Source: Gemmatimonadota bacterium (GTDB lineage Bacteria > Gemmatimonadota > Gemmatimonadetes > Palauibacterales > KS3-K002). From it: 56,020 nucleotides of DNA. Positions 31,117 through 40,499 of this stretch are shown piece after piece. The notes beneath the pieces were generated by a model. It had not been told where the DNA came from. It was given only the letters and a program-made list of their open reading frames with translations, and ran no database searches. The DNA lies in the NCBI GenBank assembly GCA_020344015.1, contig CP070812.1:2813425-2869444 (forward strand), written 5' to 3'. The translations under genes were made by a program, and so were the position numbers. The first letter of the stretch is position 1. Every line of letters begins with the position of its first letter.

Positions 31117-32796
31117 TCAGTGTTCGAGCCCGACGACGCGATAGCCGCGCCCGTCCCAGCGCAGGTAGACGGTCGCCGCGCGGTTGGTCACACCCTCCCG
31201 GCTCGCCACGAGATGGAGGATCGCGAAATCCTGTTCGGCGCTGGGAGCGTCGCCGGGGAGCCGCCTCAGCTCGAGACTGATGGCCTGACGGTCTCCGGGG
31301 TCGGCGGCCCGATCGCCTCCGCCCCGCGTACCGGTGGCGGGATCATCGAAGCGCCAGAAGTAGCGTGTCTCTTCTGAATCCCACACGCCGGAGTTGAGAC
31401 CCAGATCGTCGAACGACAGTTCGAGTCGCGCCGGGTCGGCCTCGAGGTTCAACGTCGTCTCGACATTCTCAATCGGCGTCACCAGGGCGTACCAGTGTGA
31501 TGCGACCATGTCGCGCCGCCGGATCAATATCTCGGTTAGCGCTTCCGCCGCCTCTTCCGGGAGGCGGCCCGCCCCCACGGCGGCTGCGATTTGCTCGTCG
31601 TCGAACGAGCCGACCAGCTTCGCTCCCCAATAGCCGTCCCGAGGCGTTCGCTTGTTGAATGCTTCGTTCGGCCAGTTCGGCTTCCAGCTGCCGGGATCGA
31701 AGGTCTCGAGCGGGATCCAGCCGATCGTTGGGTGAAGTTCTTCGTGCGTTTGGCCTTCCCACCCCACCTGCAGAAAACCGAAGGTGACCACGCGGCCGAG
31801 GGTCGCCCAGATGTCGAAGTTGTACTCCGAGCCCTCGCGGGGTTGGTGTGAACGGATCGTTCCGCTGCCCAGGGTCGCCGCGAAGTCGATCAGGTAGTGA
31901 CGCACGTATCCAGGCGGGTCGATGAACACGTCCATCGTGTTGGCGTACCGCATATCGACATGGTTCAGCCACGACGAAATCACATAAAGGCCACGTAGCT
32001 CGCGCCGGAATTCGTGCGCGTACCAGTCATTCGGGTCATCCTCGCGCACGCCCGAGAAGAGGAATGGTCCGAGCGGTCTGCCGGGTACGTACTTGCTGGC
32101 GAGCGCGAGGTAACGGCCATCGGGGAGCGCGTCCGTTTCGTCGAGGACCTGGTATATGTCATCCTTCGTCATCAGCCGCTCGTCGAAGGCCGTCTCGATC
32201 ATCGCCCCCTCGTCCAGCTCGAGTCGCGCGGCATCGAAGACGACGATGCAATCCTCTGGCGTGTGATAGCCGGCCCCCCAGAATAGCCGCGACGATATCA
32301 CGCCAGCGGCGCTGGCCAGCTGGAGGTTCCCCTTCGGGTCGAACTTGAACAGGAACGTGTCGCCCCGGGCGTCGCGCACCGTGAAGCCCGGCGAAATGCC
32401 GCCGGACTTGCCCCCGATGACGGTAAGGGTGTTGCCGGTGTCGGGACCCTGCGTGGTTGCTCCGCGCGCGACTTCCTCCAGCGACATGCGCCGACGCCCG
32501 TTACGGTGCTCGAACCAGGCCGAGTTCACGACGTCGTCGAAGCGCGTGACGTTCAACGCTTCGTGCTGTGCCCCCAACAGTCTGCGTATGCTCAGGCCGT
32601 GGCCGATTTGGCCGCTTAGCGAGGCGTCCAGCAGGCGCTCGATCTCGTCCGGACTCCTCGCCGCCGGTAGATCGCTGGGCAGCGTGTCCGAGTACGGGAT
32701 GGGCTCGAGCCGGTTGGGAACGGCGGGCCGCGTTCCGCAGCCTATGACTGCGAGTAGCATCGAGAGGAACAATAGGGCCGGCCCGATCTTCGTCAT
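31117..32796 (-). CDS. Large lipoprotein with possible atypical kinase fold
   Basis: A 559-residue protein from ATG 32796, where the stop of the BamA-like gene overlaps by one base. Lipobox AVIGC, cysteine 20. Beyond residue 120 the motif order suggests a HipA/CotH/FAM20-like kinase fold: TFLFKFDPKG with K151, SSRLFWGAGYHTPED as a helix with its following strand, WLNHVDMRYANTMD (H279, D281, N286) as a catalytic-loop equivalent, and HYLIDFAATLGSG (D304) as a metal-binding loop. This is remote-homology inference by eye. The C-terminal part (about 430-559) is beta-rich. It is the last gene of the five-gene minus-strand operon. Confidence 0.75.
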   Translation of the reverse strand: MTKIGPALLFLSMLLAVIGCGTRPAVPNRLEPIPYSDTLPSDLPAARSPDEIERLLDASLSGQIGHGLSIRRLLGAQHEALNVTRFDDVVNSAWFEHRNGRRRMSLEEVARGATTQGPDTGNTLTVIGGKSGGISPGFTVRDARGDTFLFKFDPKGNLQLASAAGVISSRLFWGAGYHTPEDCIVVFDAARLELDEGAMIETAFDERLMTKDDIYQVLDETDALPDGRYLALASKYVPGRPLGPFLFSGVREDDPNDWYAHEFRRELRGLYVISSWLNHVDMRYANTMDVFIDPPGYVRHYLIDFAATLGSGTIRSHQPREGSEYNFDIWATLGRVVTFGFLQVGWEGQTHEELHPTIGWIPLETFDPGSWKPNWPNEAFNKRTPRDGYWGAKLVGSFDDEQIAAAVGAGRLPEEAAEALTEILIRRRDMVASHWYALVTPIENVETTLNLEADPARLELSFDDLGLNSGVWDSEETRYFWRFDDPATGTRGGGDRAADPGDRQAISLELRRLPGDAPSAEQDFAILHLVASREGVTNRAATVYLRWDGRGYRVVGLEH

Positions 32797-34115
32797 CAGA
32801 ACGCCCAGCTGAAGTTGGCATCGAAGCGTGCCCCGTCCCCGCCGAATCCCAGATAGGCCAACCAGCGCACCTGTCCGGACCAGACGACTCGGAAACCGAA
32901 ACCGCCGCTCCAGCGGAATCTCGAGAGGCGAATGTCGCGAAGGTGTCGGTCCACCGTCCCCGTATCGAGGAACAGGAAACTCTCCACCCGTCCCCTTTCG
33001 TGCAGTTCGCGCCAGACCTCGTAGCGCCATTCGGTCATTACTGCCAGCATGTCGCGGTCGCGGAACCGGCCTTCCGGATAAGCGCGGGAACCGTGCTCGT
33101 CTCCCAGATTCGCGAGGTGCGTGAACGGCACGCCTTCGCCCCAACCTCGGTTGATCTCAACCAGCCCTCTGATGGCGAACTGCTGCCGGATATTGATGGG
33201 GACGTAGCCGAACATGTCGCCGGCGATGCGGATGAAATCGGAATCGGTGCCGTCCGTACCGAGGTAGAGGCTCGAGCCGACCTGGAGAAAGATGCCGCGG
33301 GTCTGGAAATCCGCCCTGTTGTGAGTGCGGTCAAACGAGCTCGTGAGGTTGAAGACGAAATACTTGGTTCGCTCGTTGACGCCGTAGGGTTGTTCCTCCG
33401 CGGGAAGATCCTGTATGTCGTCTCTGCGGCTGTCCGAGCTGCGGCCGACCAGGTTGTCTTGGTAGCCCACGCCACTGACTAGCGTCAAACGCGGGAGCCG
33501 TAACGTTCCGATCAGCGAGGCGACCTGGCGGTCCCAGCGGTAGGCGACCCGGTCGTCCTGGTCCGTGTCGGTTCCGAAGCCCCAGAAGTGCGGCTGGGCG
33601 TCCCGCTGGAACAGGTAGCTGCCCTCGACTCGGTGGCTTGGGCGGTTGAAATCCAGGCCGACGATGTAGCGTTGCGAGCCGCGTATCGAGAAAGCGCCCT
33701 CGATGAAGAATGGGCTCCAGCGGTCGAAGCGCAGACCTGCCGCGAAGCTGCTGCGCTGGCCGATCGACCCGAAGGCGGGTCTAAAGCCCTCGTCGGCGAT
33801 CCGTTGGAACAGCGAGTATTCACGCGGCTGGAACCTCTCCACAGCGAAGGCGACTAACTTGGCGTTGGCTCTGGCCAGCAGCCGCAGTGGGAATGCAACG
33901 ATCCTGAAGGGCAGGGCCACGACATCGGCCGCATCGAAAGGCGGTTTGCTGGGCGGCCGCTCGAACGAGGTGCGGATGACTTCGGCGCTGTCCGGCGAGA
34001 CGGCCCCGTTATCCGCTCCGTCCTGCGCTTGCAGCGGGGACACCTGGAAGAGTGTACCGAGGGCGAGCAGCGTAACCACCGCCGGTATGCAGTTCGATCC
34101 TCGCCGTCTCTTCAA
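32796..34115 (-). CDS. BamA/TamA-like outer membrane beta-barrel
   Basis: A 439-residue protein with a signal peptide ending in PLQAQ. After a linker it is a series of amphipathic beta strands: FAAGLRFDRWSPFFIEGAFSI, YIVGLDFNRPSHRVEGSYLF, NLTSSFDRTHNRADFQTRGIF, GFGFRVVWSGQVRWLAYLGFG, ending in FDANFSWAF with the terminal aromatic residue expected of a barrel. AFAIRG and RGWGEGVPF-like turns match the D15/surface antigen family. It has no POTRA domain, so it is not the main assembly factor. Start and stop overlap its neighbours by 4 bases and 1 base, so it is made together with the transporter and the lipoprotein. Confidence 0.82.
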   Translation of the reverse strand: MKRRRGSNCIPAVVTLLALGTLFQVSPLQAQDGADNGAVSPDSAEVIRTSFERPPSKPPFDAADVVALPFRIVAFPLRLLARANAKLVAFAVERFQPREYSLFQRIADEGFRPAFGSIGQRSSFAAGLRFDRWSPFFIEGAFSIRGSQRYIVGLDFNRPSHRVEGSYLFQRDAQPHFWGFGTDTDQDDRVAYRWDRQVASLIGTLRLPRLTLVSGVGYQDNLVGRSSDSRRDDIQDLPAEEQPYGVNERTKYFVFNLTSSFDRTHNRADFQTRGIFLQVGSSLYLGTDGTDSDFIRIAGDMFGYVPINIRQQFAIRGLVEINRGWGEGVPFTHLANLGDEHGSRAYPEGRFRDRDMLAVMTEWRYEVWRELHERGRVESFLFLDTGTVDRHLRDIRLSRFRWSGGFGFRVVWSGQVRWLAYLGFGGDGARFDANFSWAF

Positions 34116-36385
34116 TCTTCTTGCTCTTCCAGCATGCGCCTGAGCGCCGCACGATCTTGTTCGTCACCGAATAGTGTGGCTCCCGTGTTCATCAGATCGG
34201 TGACGACATCATCGAGCGGTCTCAGCAGCTTCGCCCGCTTGTACTCGCTGACATCCCCGATGAACGGCCAGAGCCTCTTGCGAACATCCGCTGGGAGCAC
34301 CTGTTCCAGGTACTCCAGCGAAAAGCTCTTCAGCCGCTCGTCCGACAGTACAACACCATTGAACGCAGCCCGCACCGCCTCGGGTTCCAGGACCAGGCCC
34401 AGGAGTCGGAAGGTGTGCTCGAGGCTCAGCTCGCCGCGCACCCCGACCCGCTTGACTACCAGTTCGTCCTCAGGCTCGTCGTCCAGCAGCTTCTGCATCT
34501 CCCAGACCGGTCGGCTCTTGCTCAGCTCGGAGCGGATCGCCGCCCAGATGATCGAGTCCTCATCTGCTTCGGAGCTCGGATGTCCTTGGTCTCGGCGATG
34601 TGCCAGCGCGATCGCCGCCCTGTAGCGGACCTCGAATCGGTTCGCGGCGAGGGCTTCGAGCAGCGCCTCCTGCGCTGGTGGGCCCCCCACGCGGGCCAGG
34701 ACCCGCGGTATCCTGCGTCGGATAACGAAGTCGGTAGCGTCGTCGGTCAGCAATTCGGCCAGGTAGGGTACCGCGGGCTCGCCTGCGGCCAACAGAGCGA
34801 CGACGGCCCGGTCGACCAGCGGGTCGCGGGCCAGCAGGCGACAGAGCGTCGGCAGGTGGCTTTCGTGCCACTCGCTGGTCTGGTCGAGCGTGTGTGCGAC
34901 GACCGCTACTTCGCCCGAGCTGAGCCGCGCGAGCGTGACATCAGCGTCGGGTCGCTCGTGTTCGGTGGCCTCGGCGGGTGCTACCTGGGCAGTCGGAGAC
35001 ACCCCGGCCTCGTCGATCAGCGATCGGATGTCGATCCGCGTGAACGTCCCGCTCAGCAGATCTCTGCTGTCGAGGCGCGCGGCGACCGCGTCCACCTCGG
35101 CCCGTTCCCCGCTCACCTGCAACTGCTCGGAGACGGTGGCGAAGTATTGGCGGCCCATCCGCCGGCTGAGCGCGATCAGGCCGAACGACGCTGCGATGAT
35201 GAAGAGGGAGAAGAATCGTGACGGCAACGCCAGCGCTGTCACCCAGAGGAAGATCAGCCCGGCACCGAGCCCTTCACCAATGGAATCGACCACCGAGTCG
35301 ATGAATGTCTTCGTCTTGCGGCGCAGCAGCGATGGCACCGGCACGTAGAGCACCTCCAGCGCCGAGCGATAGAGCGACTTGCGGAGCGTGGCATCGGCGC
35401 CCCTGACCGCCGTGACCAGGACGAGACTCGGGACGACGAGCATTCCGACCGATCCGAGGCCGAGAACGATGGGCAGCAGTGCGAGCGACCACGCAACTCC
35501 CGCCACGCTCAGGAAGCGGGCGACGACCAGGAGCTGGAGAACGAGAGCGATCGCGCCGGTCCAGCCGTAGAATGCCCCAAAGAAGCTGGTCAGGGCTTCG
35601 TCTGTGGAGAAACTCGCCTGGGCCAGCTCCTTGAACTGGAAGTCGAGCAGTGTGGTCGCCAGGGCGACGACGAACACGATCAGGCCGATCGTACGCAGGT
35701 GTGGCGATCGCCACGCTAGGGTGAAGTTCTCGAGGAACGAGCTCCTCTCCTCACCTTCGGCGGGGCTCGCTGCGGTCACTCTGGGGAGAAATTGCTGGGT
35801 TACCCAGAACAGGAAGAGAAGACCGATCAGTCCCAGACCCAGCTGCGCTTCGCTGAGGCGGCCTGCCAGCCAGACCAGCGCTGTGCCGATGACCATGGCG
35901 CCGGCCGTGCCACCAGCCCCGATGAGCCCGTAGAGGCGTTTCGCCCCGCGCACGGGGAAGTACTCCGCGGTCACGACCCAGAATCCGGAGGTCAGGAGGA
36001 GAGTGCCGAGGGCCGTCCAGAGGTAGAAAGCGATGATGCCGAGTTCGCGGTAGTCCCCCAAGAACCCAGTATCCCTGAACGGCGCGAGCGCGATTAGCCC
36101 GGTAGCCAACACGACGAGCAGCGCGACCAGGACCTTCTTGGGGGAATATCTCGTCAGCAGTCGCCCGAACATGCCCACCGTCGGGATGCTCAGGATCGCC
36201 ACCGCCCCGGTGATGTACGGCAGTGTCTTGATGTCGAAAGCGTCCAGGTAGAATGCCTCGCGCAGCGATCGCGCGAGGATCAGAAAGGCTAACGCGAAGA
36301 AGGCGCCCAGGAACGAGAGCGTGACGTATCGAACTTCGTTCGGTCGGACGTCCAGCCAGGCTGCCAGCCTTTGCAGTGGTCTCAT
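34112..36385 (-). CDS. NTP/NDP-transporter-like MFS protein with HEAT-like C terminus
   Basis: A 757-residue protein. Residues about 20-420 form 12 helices of the MFS-like Npt1/Npt2 nucleotide transporter family (VRYVTLSFLGAFFALAFLILARSLREAFYL, VVTAEYFPVRGAKRLYGLIGAGGTAGA). The C-terminal 330 residues are soluble and helical with HEAT-like repeats (CRLLARDPLVDRAVVALLAAGEPAVPYLAELL, VRYRAAIALAHRRDQGH). In free-living bacteria such proteins are not shown to exchange ATP, so the transport substrate is unknown; the repeats suggest a docking role. It lies 24 bases after kinase 1 and overlaps the BamA-like gene by 4 bases. Confidence 0.8.
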   Translation of the reverse strand: MRPLQRLAAWLDVRPNEVRYVTLSFLGAFFALAFLILARSLREAFYLDAFDIKTLPYITGAVAILSIPTVGMFGRLLTRYSPKKVLVALLVVLATGLIALAPFRDTGFLGDYRELGIIAFYLWTALGTLLLTSGFWVVTAEYFPVRGAKRLYGLIGAGGTAGAMVIGTALVWLAGRLSEAQLGLGLIGLLFLFWVTQQFLPRVTAASPAEGEERSSFLENFTLAWRSPHLRTIGLIVFVVALATTLLDFQFKELAQASFSTDEALTSFFGAFYGWTGAIALVLQLLVVARFLSVAGVAWSLALLPIVLGLGSVGMLVVPSLVLVTAVRGADATLRKSLYRSALEVLYVPVPSLLRRKTKTFIDSVVDSIGEGLGAGLIFLWVTALALPSRFFSLFIIAASFGLIALSRRMGRQYFATVSEQLQVSGERAEVDAVAARLDSRDLLSGTFTRIDIRSLIDEAGVSPTAQVAPAEATEHERPDADVTLARLSSGEVAVVAHTLDQTSEWHESHLPTLCRLLARDPLVDRAVVALLAAGEPAVPYLAELLTDDATDFVIRRRIPRVLARVGGPPAQEALLEALAANRFEVRYRAAIALAHRRDQGHPSSEADEDSIIWAAIRSELSKSRPVWEMQKLLDDEPEDELVVKRVGVRGELSLEHTFRLLGLVLEPEAVRAAFNGVVLSDERLKSFSLEYLEQVLPADVRKRLWPFIGDVSEYKRAKLLRPLDDVVTDLMNTGATLFGDEQDRAALRRMLEEQED

Positions 36386-36409
36386 AACTCGCCAGTAGGC
36401 TCCGTCACC

Positions 36410-38083
36410 TTAGGCCGGCTCTCCGGGGGCACCTACGGCGGAAGACTCGAGGACGACCAGCGAGGGCCGGTCCTCGGTGTCGAATTCGTCGGCGGGGAAG
36501 AAACATTCACAGTCGTGGGGATGCTCGCCGATAATCCCGTGAAGGTTCCACCAGTCTTCGGCCCGGTCCCGCGACCAGGCCTCATCCAGCGGGACTGCTG
36601 CGAGTGCGTCCTCGAGCTCGCGCGCCGTCTCGTAACGGTCGCCCGGCTTCTTCTCCAGCAGCCGCATCACGATGGCCTCCAGCTTGGCCGGGATGAGGAG
36701 TTCCGAGACCTCCGACGGCCGTTTGGGCGTCGTTTTCACGTGGTCGATCAGCACCTCGACGCTCGACTCGGAAGGGAACGGTGGCTGTCCGGTGAGCATC
36801 CAGTATGCGACTCCGCCCAAGCAGTAGAGGTCGGCCCGTCCATCGACCTGCTCGTTGCCATACACCGTCTCGGGCGCGATGTAGCGCGGTGTCCCGAAGA
36901 GCATGCCGGTCTTGCTGATCGCACTGCTCGCGTCCGACTCGATCTGTTTGGCGAGCCCGAAGTCGAGCACCTTGACGTAGTCGTAGAGTAGGCCGCGTCG
37001 TGTGAGAAAGATGTTGGACGGCTTGATGTCGCGGTGGATGATGTCGCGTGCATGGGCCTCTTCGAGCGAGCCGCAAACTTGCGTCAGTATGTGGATCGTA
37101 CGGGCCGGTGAGACGGGGCCGTGTCGCTCAACCAACTGTTGCAGATCGAGGCCCTCCAGGTACTCCATGGCATAGTAGAGGCTGTGATCGGGCGTGCGAC
37201 CCACTTCATAGATCGTGATCGTATTCGGGTGCGTCAACGTGGCCGAGAGCTTGATCTCACGCTCGAAGCGGGCGAGTGCCGTGCCGCGGTCGCGGCCGTC
37301 CTGGTGCATGACCTTCACAGCCGTGGGCCGGCAAATAAGCGAATGCTGAGCGTAGAACACTTGGCCCATTCCGCCCTTTCCGATCTCCTCGTGGATCAGG
37401 TAGTTGCCCAGCCGCTTCGCTCGATGGGCGGTCTTCGTCAGGCTGTAGAGCGTCTTGCTGACGAGCGCCGATGCGCCACCGGTGATCGCGATCTTCGTTA
37501 CGCCCCATACCGCATTGTTGCGCGCGACCTCGGCACCGCCGCGCTCGGCCCAGAATGCCTGGAGCTCGGGGAGCGTCCAAAAAAGAATCCCCTGCAAGAG
37601 TAGGAAGCAGACGGCTGCGGTCGCCGCCAGCGCCCACTGGTATCCGGGGCGCCAGGGAATGAAGGCAGCGGATAGGAACAGGAGTAGCGAAATGCCGAAG
37701 TACGGATGGGAGGCCGGACGGAAGGTGACCTGGCTGAAGAGCAAGAGGACGATGTTGGCAGCGATCGTGCCATAGACGATGGCGGGCAGGTACCGGGGAC
37801 TGCCCCGTACCCCGTACACCAGCGCCAGGCCCAGCCCGAGCAGGATCAAGTGGCCCAGCGGTCCCGACAGCGACTCGTATTCGCTGAGCGAGCTGGCGAG
37901 GGGAGGTTCGGGCGATGGGACGAGCAGGTCCACCACGGCCGCCACCCCCACGATGGCAATACCGGTCAGGAAAAGAAGGCGGCAGCGCCGCCAAAGCAGG
38001 TCCAGCTGCTCCGCTTCGAACGAGCCGCTCGTTGAAAAGGGCCCTGAAATGGCGCGCTGAATGGTCCCTTCGGTTTCAGGCAT
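36410..38083 (-). CDS. Membrane Ser/Thr protein kinase, tandem copy 1
   Basis: A 557-residue protein. An N-terminal membrane domain of about six helices (residues about 30-215) precedes the Hanks-type kinase domain. Kinase motifs: GKGGMGQVF (glycine loop), TAVKVM (catalytic Lys), IIHRDIKPSN (catalytic loop), LDFGLAK (metal-binding Asp), GTPRYIAPE (P+1 loop). The C-terminal tail has DEAWSRDRAEDWWNLHG and an acidic stretch. It is paralogous, domain for domain, to the kinase at 38144-39769. The membrane domain probably senses a signal, since no extracellular domain of size is present. It lies upstream of the transporter and barrel genes in the same operon. Confidence 0.92.
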   Translation of the reverse strand: MPETEGTIQRAISGPFSTSGSFEAEQLDLLWRRCRLLFLTGIAIVGVAAVVDLLVPSPEPPLASSLSEYESLSGPLGHLILLGLGLALVYGVRGSPRYLPAIVYGTIAANIVLLLFSQVTFRPASHPYFGISLLLFLSAAFIPWRPGYQWALAATAAVCFLLLQGILFWTLPELQAFWAERGGAEVARNNAVWGVTKIAITGGASALVSKTLYSLTKTAHRAKRLGNYLIHEEIGKGGMGQVFYAQHSLICRPTAVKVMHQDGRDRGTALARFEREIKLSATLTHPNTITIYEVGRTPDHSLYYAMEYLEGLDLQQLVERHGPVSPARTIHILTQVCGSLEEAHARDIIHRDIKPSNIFLTRRGLLYDYVKVLDFGLAKQIESDASSAISKTGMLFGTPRYIAPETVYGNEQVDGRADLYCLGGVAYWMLTGQPPFPSESSVEVLIDHVKTTPKRPSEVSELLIPAKLEAIVMRLLEKKPGDRYETARELEDALAAVPLDEAWSRDRAEDWWNLHGIIGEHPHDCECFFPADEFDTEDRPSLVVLESSAVGAPGEPA

Positions 38084-38143
38084 GGCAGGAACTATATGCG
38101 GTGGCGGTCGGTCGGTCTACACCCCGGGCGCGCCGCGCTCCGC

Positions 38144-39769
38144 TTAGGGCTCGAAGATGAAGCGAGAGATACCTTTGTTGGAAAGGCCCGTCTCGTCGGT
38201 GGGGGCCGCATCGACGCCTGTGGTCAACACGTCGGCGAGCCCGTGGAGTTCCCACCACTCGTGCGCCTGCTCCTGGGACCAGCGAGATCCAAGGCTGACG
38301 GAGTCCAATGCGGAATCGAGCGCCCCGGCTGTCGGGAAGCGATCCTCCGGCCTCTTTTCCAGGCAGGTCATGACGATCTCGTCGAGCTCGGGCGGCACTT
38401 CCAGTTCGGAGACCTGTGATGGTGGTGTCGGGATGGCCTTGACGTGATCGACCAGTAGCTCGATGCTCGATTTCGCGTCAAACGGTGGCCGGCCCGTAAG
38501 CATCCAGTAGGCGACGGCGCCCAGGCAGTAAAGGTCGGAGCGCCCGTCCAGGCTCTCACCTTTGACCGCCTCCGGCGAGATGTAGCGAGGAGTGCCCACG
38601 GCGACGCCGGTCTTGGTCAGCTCCGCGGCGTCTTCGGCCCTCACGTCTTTGGCCAACCCGAAGTCGAGAACCTTGACGAAGTCGTAGAGACCGCCACGCT
38701 GGGTCAGGAAGATGTTGGACGGCTTGATGTCGCGGTGAACGATTCCCCGGGCGTGGGCCTCGTTCAGCGCACCACAGGCCTGGGTCAGGATGAAGACCGA
38801 GCGCGGAGCGGGCACCGGCCCGAAGCGTTTCACCAGGTCCTGCAGGTCGAGCCCCTGCAGGAACTCCATCACGTAGTAGAACCGTTGGTCGGGTGTGCGG
38901 CCGAAGTCGTAGATCGTGATCGAGTTCGGGTGGGTGAGCGTCGCCGTCAACTGTACTTCGCGCTCGAAGCGCGAGATCGCGGCCTGTTCCTGTTCGCCCG
39001 CCGGCTGCATCACCTTGACCGCAGTGGGGCGGCGAATCAATGCATGGCGGGCCCGGAATACCTGGCCCATGCCGCCCGAGCCGAGCTCTTCGTCGATGTA
39101 GTAGTTGCCCAGGCGCTTCGCCTGGTGCACCGTCTTCCGCAGGCTGTAGAGCGTGCGGCTCACGGTGTACGCGACGATAGCCATTATGCCGAGGCCGATG
39201 AATCCATCAACCAGGTGGTATTGAAGCTTGGCCGTGCCACCTTGGGCGGCCCAAAACTCTTGCGCTCCGGGGTGGAAGGCGTACGTCATCACCGCCGCCA
39301 GGAGAAAGGTCACGACCGCCAGAGCGCCGAGTATCACGGTGTAGCGGGCAGGCGACGGGATGAACGCAGCGTAGAGGAAGAGTGTCAGCGTGGCGACGAG
39401 ATACGGTATGTCGGTCGGCAGACGCACGGCTCCCAGGACAATCGCCAGGACCATGTTGAACGCGACGACCCAGAAGGCCAAGAGCTGAAACCCGCGCGCG
39501 CTGCAACTGAACGCATACGTGATGGCCAGTGCGATGGCGAGCGAACCCACGTGGACGAACTTCGCCGGCTGCAACCAGCTCGTCATCCCGCCCCCCAGGA
39601 CCGGCTGCTCCTTGAGCACGAGTGTGTAGGCGACGATCGCGATGCTGGCAACCACCAGAACGACCCAGAGCATGAGCCGGGTCCTGGTCCGAAGCAGGTC
39701 CGCCAGCTCTTTCTCGAACGAGTCGGAGGTGGCGGACGGGTGACTGCTGGGCATTTCGATAGCTGGCAT
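38144..39769 (-). CDS. Membrane Ser/Thr protein kinase, tandem copy 2
   Basis: About 541 residues from ATG 39769, chosen for the GAGGGA ribosome binding site 5 bases upstream. The architecture is the same as its neighbour: about six N-terminal helices, then a Hanks kinase with GSGGMGQVF, TAVKVM, IVHRDIKPSN, LDFGLAK and GTPRYISPE. The tail carries QEQAHEWWELHGLADVL, matching the WWNLHG segment of copy 1, so this short Trp motif is a shared feature. It is the first gene of the five-gene minus-strand operon, 60 bases before copy 1. A tandem duplication is the simplest origin. Confidence 0.92.
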   Translation of the reverse strand: MPAIEMPSSHPSATSDSFEKELADLLRTRTRLMLWVVLVVASIAIVAYTLVLKEQPVLGGGMTSWLQPAKFVHVGSLAIALAITYAFSCSARGFQLLAFWVVAFNMVLAIVLGAVRLPTDIPYLVATLTLFLYAAFIPSPARYTVILGALAVVTFLLAAVMTYAFHPGAQEFWAAQGGTAKLQYHLVDGFIGLGIMAIVAYTVSRTLYSLRKTVHQAKRLGNYYIDEELGSGGMGQVFRARHALIRRPTAVKVMQPAGEQEQAAISRFEREVQLTATLTHPNSITIYDFGRTPDQRFYYVMEFLQGLDLQDLVKRFGPVPAPRSVFILTQACGALNEAHARGIVHRDIKPSNIFLTQRGGLYDFVKVLDFGLAKDVRAEDAAELTKTGVAVGTPRYISPEAVKGESLDGRSDLYCLGAVAYWMLTGRPPFDAKSSIELLVDHVKAIPTPPSQVSELEVPPELDEIVMTCLEKRPEDRFPTAGALDSALDSVSLGSRWSQEQAHEWWELHGLADVLTTGVDAAPTDETGLSNKGISRFIFEP

Positions 39770-39850
39770 GTTGTCCCTCTGCCTCGGCACGGTGACTGAG
39801 TTTCCTGAAGTTAACTCGGGTGAGCGGCGCGTGCAGCACCGATACCCGTG

Positions 39851-39879
39851 TTGCCAAGCTTGCGGCCCCCGGCTATGAA
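39851..39879 (+). promoter_or_regulatory. Promoter of the DUF4136-htrA operon
   Basis: TTGCCA (39851-39856), 17 bases, TATGAA (39874-39879). Transcription should begin near 39886, leaving a leader of about 47 bases with a GAGGAGG ribosome binding site before ATG 39933. Confidence 0.6.
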
Positions 39880-39932
39880 TTAGGCCGCTGACCCCGAAAC
39901 CGATATGACTGGTAATCCCGAGGAGGAGTCTG

Positions 39933-40451
39933 ATGCGCCTCGTATCCTTACTCCTGTTGGGCGTTCTGGCTCTTGGCGCCGGCGCCTGCTCGACTATGGA
40001 GGTGAACTCGGAGTTCCCGCCGGAAGCAGACTTCAGCGGGTTCGAGACCTACGCCTGGCGCGTGCGCGACGAGGATCGAGGCCGCCGGAGGATCGCCCCG
40101 GTCGCGGTTCGCCAACTCGTCACATCGGTGGACAGGGAGCTGGCGGCCAAAGGCTATCGGAAGGTCGAGACCGATCCCGATTTCCTGGTGGACTTTGTAG
40201 TGGCGAGCCGAGACCGCGTGGGTGAAACCGTGGTCATCACCGATGAACGCATAGGATACCCCTCCGGCCGCAGCGAGGTGTACGTCGAGCGTGCGGGCGC
40301 GCTCATCTTGATGATCGGCGAGCCCGGTAGCGACCGCGTGCTGTGGCGTGGTTGGGCGACAGATGTGGTTGACCCGGACATCGAAAAGATCGTCAAGAAA
40401 GTCGAGGAAGCCGCGACGAAGATCCTGGCGCTGTTCCCGCCGGAGAACTGA
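39933..40451 (+). CDS. DUF4136 lipoprotein
   Basis: A 172-residue lipoprotein: signal LVSLLLLGVLALGAGAC with cysteine near residue 19, then the DUF4136 domain (DFSGFETYAWRV near its start, VDRELAAKGYRKVETDPDFLVDFVVAS in the middle, VLWRGWATDVVDPDIEKIVKKVEEAATKIL at the end). DUF4136 proteins are common outer-membrane-associated lipoproteins with no established role. A strong Shine-Dalgarno site is present. It lies 48 bases upstream of the HtrA-type protease and probably shares its promoter, so a role in envelope maintenance is plausible. Confidence 0.9.
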   Translation: MRLVSLLLLGVLALGAGACSTMEVNSEFPPEADFSGFETYAWRVRDEDRGRRRIAPVAVRQLVTSVDRELAAKGYRKVETDPDFLVDFVVASRDRVGETVVITDERIGYPSGRSEVYVERAGALILMIGEPGSDRVLWRGWATDVVDPDIEKIVKKVEEAATKILALFPPEN

Positions 40452-40499
40452 CTGTGAACGCAACGGTGAAACGAACTGATCCATGAAGGAGAGCGAGCT

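Noticed and set aside
34112..36385. ATP/ADP translocase of an intracellular parasite
   Set aside because: The transporter fold is similar, but the C-terminal HEAT-like region and the rest of the gene set indicate a free-living respiratory bacterium.
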